A stretch of DNA of 64,000 bases, from the NCBI GenBank assembly GCA_965205045.1, contig OZ242031.1:310001-374000 (forward strand). The letters run 5' to 3'. The stretch comes from UBA6522 sp965205045 (GTDB lineage Bacteria; Pseudomonadota; Gammaproteobacteria; Steroidobacterales; Rariloculaceae). Below, piece by piece: positions 58,587 through 64,000 of this stretch; position 1 is the stretch's first letter, and each line of letters begins with the position of its first letter. The position numbers and the translations under genes are program-made. The notes below the pieces were generated by a model. The model searched no databases. It was not told the origin of the DNA and saw only the letters and a list, made by a program, of their open reading frames with translations.

Positions 58587-61463
58587 GTGTCTACCAGCCA
58601 CATCAGAGTCCGCGGCGCACGGACCCACAACCTGAGGGACATCGATCTCGATCTGCCCCGGGAGAGGATGATCGTGCTCACGGGCCTGTCCGGATCCGGC
58701 AAGTCCTCGCTGGCGTTCGACACCATCTACGCGGAGGGGCAGCGCCGCTACGTGGAGTCGCTGTCCGCCTACGCGCGGCAATTCCTTTCTGTGATGGAGA
58801 AACCCGCGGTGGACCACATCGAGGGGCTGTCGCCGGCGATTTCCATCGAGCAGAAGTCCGCGTCCCACAATCCGCGCTCCACCGTGGGCACGGTGACCGA
58901 GATTTACGACTACCTCAGGCTGCTGTTCGCGCGGGCGGGCGTGCCGCGCTGCCCGACCCACGACACCGTGCTCGACGCGCAGAACGTCTCGCAGATGGTG
59001 GACCAGGTGCTGAGCCTCGAGGAGGGCACGCGGGTGATGGTGCTGGCGCCCGTGGTGACCGCCCGCAAGGGGACGCATGCCGACGTGCTCGCGGATCTCA
59101 GCTCCCGCGGATTCGTGCGCGTGCGCATCGACGGCGCCATCTGCGACCTGGACAAACCGCCGACGCTGGACCGCAACCACAACCACACCATCGAGACCGT
59201 GGTGGACCGGCTGCGGGTGCGCCCGGACGTGCGCCTGCGCCTGGCCGAGTCGTTCGAGACCACGCTGGCGCTGGCGGACGGCGTGGCCCAGGTGGGATTC
59301 ATGGACGAACCCGGGAGGGATCCCCTGGTGTTCTCGGGCAAGTTCGCGTGTCCGGTGTGCGGTTACGGGATTCCGGAGCTCGAGCCGCGGCTTTTCTCGT
59401 TCAACAGCCCCGTCGGCGCCTGCGCCGACTGCGACGGACTCGGCGTGCGGCGCTTCTTCGATCCCCGGCGCGTGGTGCGCCATCCGCACCTGTCCCTGGC
59501 GGGCGGCGCGGTGCGCGGCTGGGACCGCAACAACACGTACTATTTCCAGATGATCCGGTCGCTTGCCGGGCACTACGGCTTCGATATCGAGATGCCGTTC
59601 GAAGAACTGCCGGAGCGGATCCGCGACATCGTGCTCTACGGCAGCCGCGGCCAGCGCATCGACTTCCGCTATGTCAACGAGCGCGGCGGCGAGCGGCAGT
59701 GGCGCCATTCGTTCGAGGGCATCATCCCGAACATGCAGCGCCGCTACCGGGAGACGGAATCCAATGCCGTGCGGGCCGCGCTCGGAAACTACCAGAGCAC
59801 CCAGGCGTGCGAAGCCTGCGGGGGCTCGCGCCTGAACGAGGCGGCGCGGCATGTCTTCGTCGGGGGCCGGGCGCTGCCCGGGCTCGCGGCGGGGAGCGTG
59901 GCGGAGTCGCTCCGGTTCTTCAGCGGTCTCGAGCTTGCGGGATGGCGCGCCGAGGTGGCCGACCGGGTCGTGAAGGAGATCCGCAACCGGCTGGGTTTCC
60001 TGGTGGACGTGGGCCTGGACTACCTGACCCTGGACCGCAGCGCCGAAACCCTCTCCGGGGGCGAAGCCCAGCGGATCCGGCTGGCCAGCCAGATCGGTTC
60101 CGGCCTGGTGGGCGTCATGTACATCCTGGACGAACCCTCCATCGGCCTGCATCAGCGCGACCACCGGCGGCTGCTGGAAACGCTGCGCCAGCTCAGGGAC
60201 CTGGGCAATTCCGTGCTCATCGTCGAGCACGACGCCGAGGCGATCCTGTCGGCCGACCACCTGGTGGACCTGGGACCCGGCGCCGGTGTCCACGGCGGCC
60301 GCGTGGTCGCCCAGGGCACGCCGGAGGAGGTCATGTCCAATCCGGCCTCGCTCACCGGACAGTACCTCACCGGCAGGCGGCGGATTCCGCTGCCCCGCAC
60401 CCGGCGCGACTTCGACCCGCAGGCCGTGCTCGGAATCCGGGGCGCCCGGGGTAACAACCTGAGGCGGATCGACGTGGATATTCCGCTGGGGCTGATGACC
60501 TGCGTGACCGGCGTGTCGGGATCCGGCAAGAGCACCTTGATCAACGACACGCTCTACCGGCTGGCGGCCGGCAAGGTCAACCGCGCGACCTACGATCCGG
60601 CGCCCTGCGACGACATCGAGGGGCTGGAACGGATCGACCGGGTGATCGACATCAGCCAGAGCCCCATCGGGCGCACGCCGCGCTCCAATCCCGCCACCTA
60701 CACCGGGTTGTTTTCGCCGGTCCGGGAACTCTTCGCCGCCACCCAGGAATCGCGGTCGAGGGGTTACCGTCCCGGCCGGTTCAGCTTCAACGTCAAGGGC
60801 GGGCGTTGCGAATCCTGCCGGGGCGACGGCGTCATCAAGGTGGAGATGCACTTCCTGGCGGACATCTACGTGTCCTGCGATGTCTGCGAGGGCCAGCGCT
60901 ACAACCGGGAAACCCTCGACATCCGCTACAAGGGGAAGACGATCCACGACGTATTGCAGATGACGGTGGAGGATGCGGCGGCGTTCTTCCGCAACGTTCC
61001 CAGGGTGGCGGCCAAGCTCGACACGCTGATGGCGGTGGGGCTGAGCTACATACAACTGGGACAGAGCGCCACGACGCTCTCCGGGGGCGAGGCGCAGCGG
61101 ATCAAGCTGGCCAGGGAACTCTCCAAGCGCAGCACGGGTTCGACGCTCTATATCCTGGACGAGCCCACCACGGGGCTGCATTTCCACGACATCGCCCAGC
61201 TTCTGGAAGTGCTCTACCGGCTCCGCGACCAGGGCAATACCGTCGTCGTCATCGAACACAACCTGGAGGTGATCAAGACCGCGGACTGGATCGTCGACCT
61301 GGGCCCGGAAGGCGGCGCGGGCGGCGGCCGGGTCATCGCCCGGGGCACACCGGAAGCCGTGGCGGGTCTGGACGACTCCCACACCGGACGGGCGTTGCGC
61401 AGCGTGCTGGGCGTCACGGAGCCCCTGGTCCTTACGCCATTGCGCCGGGAGGGCGCGACCTAG
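58587..61463 (+). CDS. uvrA: excinuclease ABC subunit A
   Basis: It is the damage-sensing ATPase of nucleotide excision repair. The 958-residue product (from GTG 58587) has HIRVRGARTHNLRDIDLDLPRE, Walker A GLSGSGKSSLAFDT (about 32) and GVSGSGKSTLINDT (about 642), two ABC signature motifs (ETLSGGEAQRIRLA and TTLSGGEAQRIKLA), the CxxC zinc modules CPVCGYG and CESCRGDG, and the Walker B LDEPSIGLHQRD and LDEPTTGLHFHD. A TTG at 58527 is open upstream but overlaps the promoter. The TAG stop lies in the CTAG at the left end of MITE B. Confidence 0.96.
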   Translation: MSTSHIRVRGARTHNLRDIDLDLPRERMIVLTGLSGSGKSSLAFDTIYAEGQRRYVESLSAYARQFLSVMEKPAVDHIEGLSPAISIEQKSASHNPRSTVGTVTEIYDYLRLLFARAGVPRCPTHDTVLDAQNVSQMVDQVLSLEEGTRVMVLAPVVTARKGTHADVLADLSSRGFVRVRIDGAICDLDKPPTLDRNHNHTIETVVDRLRVRPDVRLRLAESFETTLALADGVAQVGFMDEPGRDPLVFSGKFACPVCGYGIPELEPRLFSFNSPVGACADCDGLGVRRFFDPRRVVRHPHLSLAGGAVRGWDRNNTYYFQMIRSLAGHYGFDIEMPFEELPERIRDIVLYGSRGQRIDFRYVNERGGERQWRHSFEGIIPNMQRRYRETESNAVRAALGNYQSTQACEACGGSRLNEAARHVFVGGRALPGLAAGSVAESLRFFSGLELAGWRAEVADRVVKEIRNRLGFLVDVGLDYLTLDRSAETLSGGEAQRIRLASQIGSGLVGVMYILDEPSIGLHQRDHRRLLETLRQLRDLGNSVLIVEHDAEAILSADHLVDLGPGAGVHGGRVVAQGTPEEVMSNPASLTGQYLTGRRRIPLPRTRRDFDPQAVLGIRGARGNNLRRIDVDIPLGLMTCVTGVSGSGKSTLINDTLYRLAAGKVNRATYDPAPCDDIEGLERIDRVIDISQSPIGRTPRSNPATYTGLFSPVRELFAATQESRSRGYRPGRFSFNVKGGRCESCRGDGVIKVEMHFLADIYVSCDVCEGQRYNRETLDIRYKGKTIHDVLQMTVEDAAAFFRNVPRVAAKLDTLMAVGLSYIQLGQSATTLSGGEAQRIKLARELSKRSTGSTLYILDEPTTGLHFHDIAQLLEVLYRLRDQGNTVVVIEHNLEVIKTADWIVDLGPEGGAGGGRVIARGTPEAVAGLDDSHTGRALRSVLGVTEPLVLTPLRREGAT

Positions 61464-61657
61464 CAGCCCGTGGCAAAAGTCCCGCGGCATGGGTCGGAAG
61501 ACCGACTGGCCGAAGACGGCCGATCAACCGGCGATGCATCCCGGCTGACTGCGTTGCTCGTCGGCCAAATATTCCCGATATTCTCCCTCCTCGCGCCTTG
61601 CCGGCCGCGCGCCCCGCCGGTCTCGGTGCTCGTGCGACTTTTGCCACGGGCTGCTAG
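61460..61657. mobile_element. MITE-like element B, 22-bp perfect terminal inverted repeats
   Basis: The 198-bp element has identical inverted ends (61460-61481 and 61636-61657), starting CTAGCAGCCCGTGGCAAAAG. Within it is GGTCGGAAGACCGACTGGCC and more inverted sequence. It codes no convincing protein. CTAG at both ends may be a 4-bp target duplication; the left CTAG provides the uvrA stop codon. Partial copies are at 15646-15713 and 25961-26018. Confidence 0.85.
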
Positions 61658-61873
61658 GTTGTCGACGAACGCAATGCCTCGATTGATTTCGTGGATCGCA
61701 TCGGCATTGTCCCGTGCTACGACTATGCGTGTAGCGCCGTCAGCCCGTGACCTCCCGGTAAGTCGCCGTAGCAACTCTGTACGGTGACGGCGTTGACGAA
61801 TTTGGTGGCGAGTCGAAACGGTGTCTGTCAAATGCGCTCTCCGATTCATGCCGCGCAAGCCGTCAAATCTCCC

Positions 61874-62155
61874 CTACGCGGAGAACTGGAGCTTTACGCC
61901 GCAGGCATCCGCTACTTTTGCGAGCGTGTCGAGGCGCGGATGCCTCCGGCCGGACAACGCTCGCGACAGCGCGACCCGATCTACCTTCGCGCGCCGCGAG
62001 AGCTCGGACACGCCGCCCTGGGCTTCGGCAATATTGCGAAACGCCTTCATGAGCAGTCTCGGGTTGTCCATCTCCTCGATGGTGGCGTTCAGGTAGGCCG
62101 CGACATCTTCCGGAGTCTTCAGGAATTCGCTGGCCTTATGAACCTTGATTGGCAT
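61874..62155 (-). CDS. HigA-like XRE antitoxin (addiction module antidote)
   Basis: The 93-residue protein belongs to the putative addiction-module antidote family. MPIKVHKASEFLKTPEDVAAYLNATIEE opens it, followed by ALMKAFRNIAEAQGG-like LMKAFRNIAEAQGGVSELSRRAKVDRVALSRALSG, a Cro/C1-type helix-turn-helix (about 45-80). Its start overlaps the end of the toxin gene by 20 bases. As usual in this family, the toxin comes first. It probably co-represses the operon through the palindrome at 62484-62501. Confidence 0.85.
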   Translation of the reverse strand: MPIKVHKASEFLKTPEDVAAYLNATIEEMDNPRLLMKAFRNIAEAQGGVSELSRRAKVDRVALSRALSGRRHPRLDTLAKVADACGVKLQFSA

Positions 62156-62474
62156 TTCGTTTCTCCCGCTTGTAGGCATTCCAGTTCTCAACCGCTTTGC
62201 TGATGTCGCGCTGTTGCCGTTTCTTCGCTCCGCCGGCCAACAAGATCACAAGCTCATCCCCATCCCTGCCGTAATACACACGGTATCCCGGGCCGTGGTG
62301 TATACGAAGCTCGAAGACTCCGGCACCAACCGCCCGATGGTCGCCGAAGTTGCCCAACTCCACGCGGTCAAGGCGAGTCTGTATCCTCGCGCGCACCTCC
62401 GAAGTCTGCCTCTTGAACCATGAACCAAATTCGTCCGAGCCATCGCTTCCAATGTATCTGGCAACCTTGATCAT
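62136..62474 (-). CDS. HigB/RelE-like toxin
   Basis: This 112-residue member of the phage-derived Gp49-like/RelE superfamily has EFGSWFKRQTSEVRARIQTRLDRVELGNFGDHRAVGAGVFELRIHHGPGYRVYYGRDGDELVILLAGGAKKRQQRDI. The ELRIHHGPGYRVYY strand and the KKRQQRDI helix are family hallmarks. It probably cleaves mRNA on the ribosome. The ATG at 62474 lies seven bases after a TACAGT -10 box on the minus strand, so its mRNA may be leaderless. Confidence 0.87.
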   Translation of the reverse strand: MIKVARYIGSDGSDEFGSWFKRQTSEVRARIQTRLDRVELGNFGDHRAVGAGVFELRIHHGPGYRVYYGRDGDELVILLAGGAKKRQQRDISKAVENWNAYKREKRNANQGS

Positions 62475-62481
62475 CGCCCGC

Positions 62482-62510
62482 ACTGTAGCCATTTGGCTAC
62501 AAGGAATCAA
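62482..62510 (-). promoter_or_regulatory. promoter and operator of the HigBA-like pair
   Basis: On the minus strand TTGATT (62510-62505), a 17-base spacer and TACAGT (62487-62482) form a promoter. Its spacer and -10 contain the perfect inverted repeat TGTAGCC-ATTT-GGCTACA (62484-62501). A repressor bound there would occlude the polymerase. The -10 ends seven bases before the toxin ATG. Confidence 0.65.
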
Positions 62511-62828
62511 CAGCTAATCTTGGGTGCAGAACTCAGGGCAGTTCCTTCTCTTAATTGAAATTCCCTGCCTAGGAGTTTTCGCAGCGGCCCCGCTGCGCTG
62601 ACGCGCAGGGAACATTCGCGCACATGCGACTCGGGCCGTGACCGCATTATGTTAAATGCACTTCGCTTAACCCATTGAAATGCAAGCAGTCTGGATTTAG
62701 TTCCATGCAAGGCTGTGCGCGGCAGAACGTCCGCACCATTCGCGGTGATTGCGGCAGTCGCGGTAGGCGTGGTGATTGCGGAAGGCGTGGTAGTTGCGAT
62801 TGTTGCGGCGAACCCGCTGCGAACAGCG
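62511..62828. other. gene-free stretch between higBA and trpS
   Basis: About 320 bases hold no gene I can support. The right part is the 9-bp tandem repeat (62741-62810). The left part is mixed, with an imperfect GCAGCGG/CCGCTGC hairpin near 62579-62598 that could be a terminator core without a clear T-run. It is 3' of trpS and 5' of the toxin-antitoxin pair. Confidence 0.5.
62741..62810. repeat. 9-bp tandem repeat
   Basis: About eight imperfect units of period 9 (CGCGGTGAT, TGCGGCAGT, CGCGGTAGG, CGTGGTGAT, TGCGGAAGG, CGTGGTAGT, TGCGATTGT and a part unit) begin at 62741. The array is 19 bases downstream of the trpS stop. It is open in several frames but no protein is supported. Confidence 0.7.
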
Positions 62829-63830
62829 TCAGCCGAGCTTGCGAAACCCCACGGCGCGGCGGATCTCGTCCATGTAGGGGACGCTCACCTCGCGGGCCCG
62901 TTCGGCGCCGCGGCAGAGCACGCCTTCCACGTAGTCGGGCGCAGCCATCAGCCGCTCGTATTCCTCGCGGGGACCCTTGAGCCGGTCGTTCAGGTACTCG
63001 AACAGCACCTTTTTCATCTCGCCCCAGGCGATGCCGGCGCGGTACCGCTCGCGAATGGCTGCGGCCTCCCCGTCCGTGCAGAAGGCCCGGTAGATGGCAT
63101 AGAGCGCGCTGGTGTCGGGATCCTTCGGCTCGCCGGGCTCCTGGGAATTGGTCTTGATCCGCATGATCAGCTTGCGCAGCCGCTTCTCCGGCGCGAACAG
63201 CGGAATCGTGTTGGCGTAGCTCTTGGACATCTTGCGGCCATCCAGGCCGGGCAGCACGGCGGTGTTGTCGCCCACCACGGCTTCGGGCAGCACGAAGGTC
63301 TCGCCGAAGTGATGGTTGAATCGCCCGGCGATATCCCGCGCCATCTCCACATGCTGGATCTGGTCGCGGCCCACGGGCACCTTGTGGGCCTTGAACATGA
63401 GGATGTCCGCGGCCATCAGGATCGGATAGGAATAAAGGCCCATGGTGATGGCCTTGTCCGGGTCCCGGTTGCGCCGGGCCTGGTTCTCGGCAACGGCCGC
63501 CTTGTAGGCGTGGGCCCGGTTCATGAGGCCCTTGGCCGTCATGCAGGTCAGCACCCAGGTCAGTTCCATGATCTCCGGGATATCCGACTGCCGGTAGAAC
63601 ACGCAGTCCGGGTCCAGGCCCGCGGCCAGCCAGCTTGCCGCGACCTCCAGCGTCGAACGCGCCAATTGGTCCGGGTCGCTGCTCTTGATCAGGGAGTGGT
63701 AATCGGCCACGAAGTAGTAGGACTTGACGCTCCTGTCCCGGCTGGCGATCACGGTGGGCCGAATCGCGCCCACGTAGTTGCCGATGTGCGGCACGCCGGT
63801 GGTGGTGATTCCCGTCAGTACAGTTTCCAT
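62829..63830 (-). CDS. trpS: tryptophanyl-tRNA synthetase
   Basis: This class I synthetase charges tRNA-Trp. The 333-residue protein has the HIGH-type motif TTTGVPHIGNYVGAI (about residue 12), SYYFVADYHSLI, and the KMSKS loop GRKMSKSYANTIPLF (about 203), with the specificity region MAADILMFKAHKVPVGRDQIQHVEM. The C-terminal part (about 270-333) is standard. A TAAAAT at 63872-63877 (minus strand) may be its -10. The remaining upstream sequence to the window end holds no gene I can identify. Confidence 0.95.
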   Translation of the reverse strand: METVLTGITTTGVPHIGNYVGAIRPTVIASRDRSVKSYYFVADYHSLIKSSDPDQLARSTLEVAASWLAAGLDPDCVFYRQSDIPEIMELTWVLTCMTAKGLMNRAHAYKAAVAENQARRNRDPDKAITMGLYSYPILMAADILMFKAHKVPVGRDQIQHVEMARDIAGRFNHHFGETFVLPEAVVGDNTAVLPGLDGRKMSKSYANTIPLFAPEKRLRKLIMRIKTNSQEPGEPKDPDTSALYAIYRAFCTDGEAAAIRERYRAGIAWGEMKKVLFEYLNDRLKGPREEYERLMAAPDYVEGVLCRGAERAREVSVPYMDEIRRAVGFRKLG

Positions 63831-64000
63831 GGGTCTGCGGCCGGAGGGGCGGATGGCTCGAAGGTGGCGGGATTTTAACCGAAAGCGGCGGCGGGTGACC
63901 GCGCGGAGTCAATCTCAACCCGTCAACAACAGGCTTTGGCGAGGGCAAACGCGTGCCGGCCCTCCTGCCACCCCCCAATGATGCCGCCGGTCCGGCCACC

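Noticed and set aside
58377..61490. Minus-strand frame of over 1000 residues opposite uvrA
   Set aside because: It is antisense to uvrA and contains no recognisable domain.
61460..61858. Minus-strand frame of 132 residues after uvrA
   Set aside because: Half of it is MITE B. The other half (61660-61858) shows no family I recognise, so no gene was called, though a gene remnant is possible.

Overview
The window comes from a GC-rich, aerobic gammaproteobacterium-like chromosome. The evidence is the housekeeping set: Coq7 (ubiquinone), the blocks holA-nadD-rsfS-rlmH and miaB-phoH-ybeY-corC-lnt, lptE, djlA, yhdP, and a TonB receptor of the kind common in Xanthomonas-, Caulobacter- and marine-type bacteria. 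No rRNA, tRNA, CRISPR array, integrase or transposase gene was recognised.

Layout. (1) 1-8.2 kb: a partial hypothetical, Coq7, DjlA, purine genes purC and purE-purK, PmbA, and two toxin-antitoxin pairs (VapBC-like, RHH-Doc). (2) 8.2-20 kb: a long minus-strand block with TldD, YhdP, RNase G, RlmH, RsfS, NadD, HolA, Trm112, YidD and CysS. (3) 20-28.8 kb: HisI, a GST, DUF433 with a truncated partner, NYN and GIY-YIG proteins, exonuclease III, a PD40 protein, LptE and LeuS. (4) 28.8-52.2 kb: a 23-kb accessory island between leuS and lnt. (5) 52.2-64 kb: lnt, corC, ybeY, phoH, miaB, ssb, uvrA, a HigBA-like pair and trpS.

The island is the main discovery. It encodes what looks like a whole route from phytate (inositol hexakisphosphate) to central metabolism: an outer-membrane TonB-dependent receptor, a dual-domain beta-propeller phytase lipoprotein, a Tat-exported PhoX phosphatase, an SSS-family Na+ symporter, and IolG, IolE, IolD, IolB and an IolC-DUF2090 kinase/aldolase fusion. 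A second oxidoreductase and a TRAP transporter operon with a DUF1907 hydrolase and a ketopantoate-reductase-like enzyme complete it. An RpiR regulator lies inside, and a 14-bp operator-like sequence occurs both at its own gene and in front of iolB. The island is bounded by a 71-78 bp direct repeat (about 86% identical) of the 3' end of lnt. It therefore seems to have entered the leuS/lnt junction and left an lnt stub beside leuS.

The window also carries at least four families of small non-coding repeats. Two are MITE-like, with perfect terminal inverted repeats of 34 and 22 bp, and both sit exactly on the TAG stop codon of a gene. Several genes have a -10-like hexamer only 6-7 bases before the start codon, suggesting leaderless transcripts.
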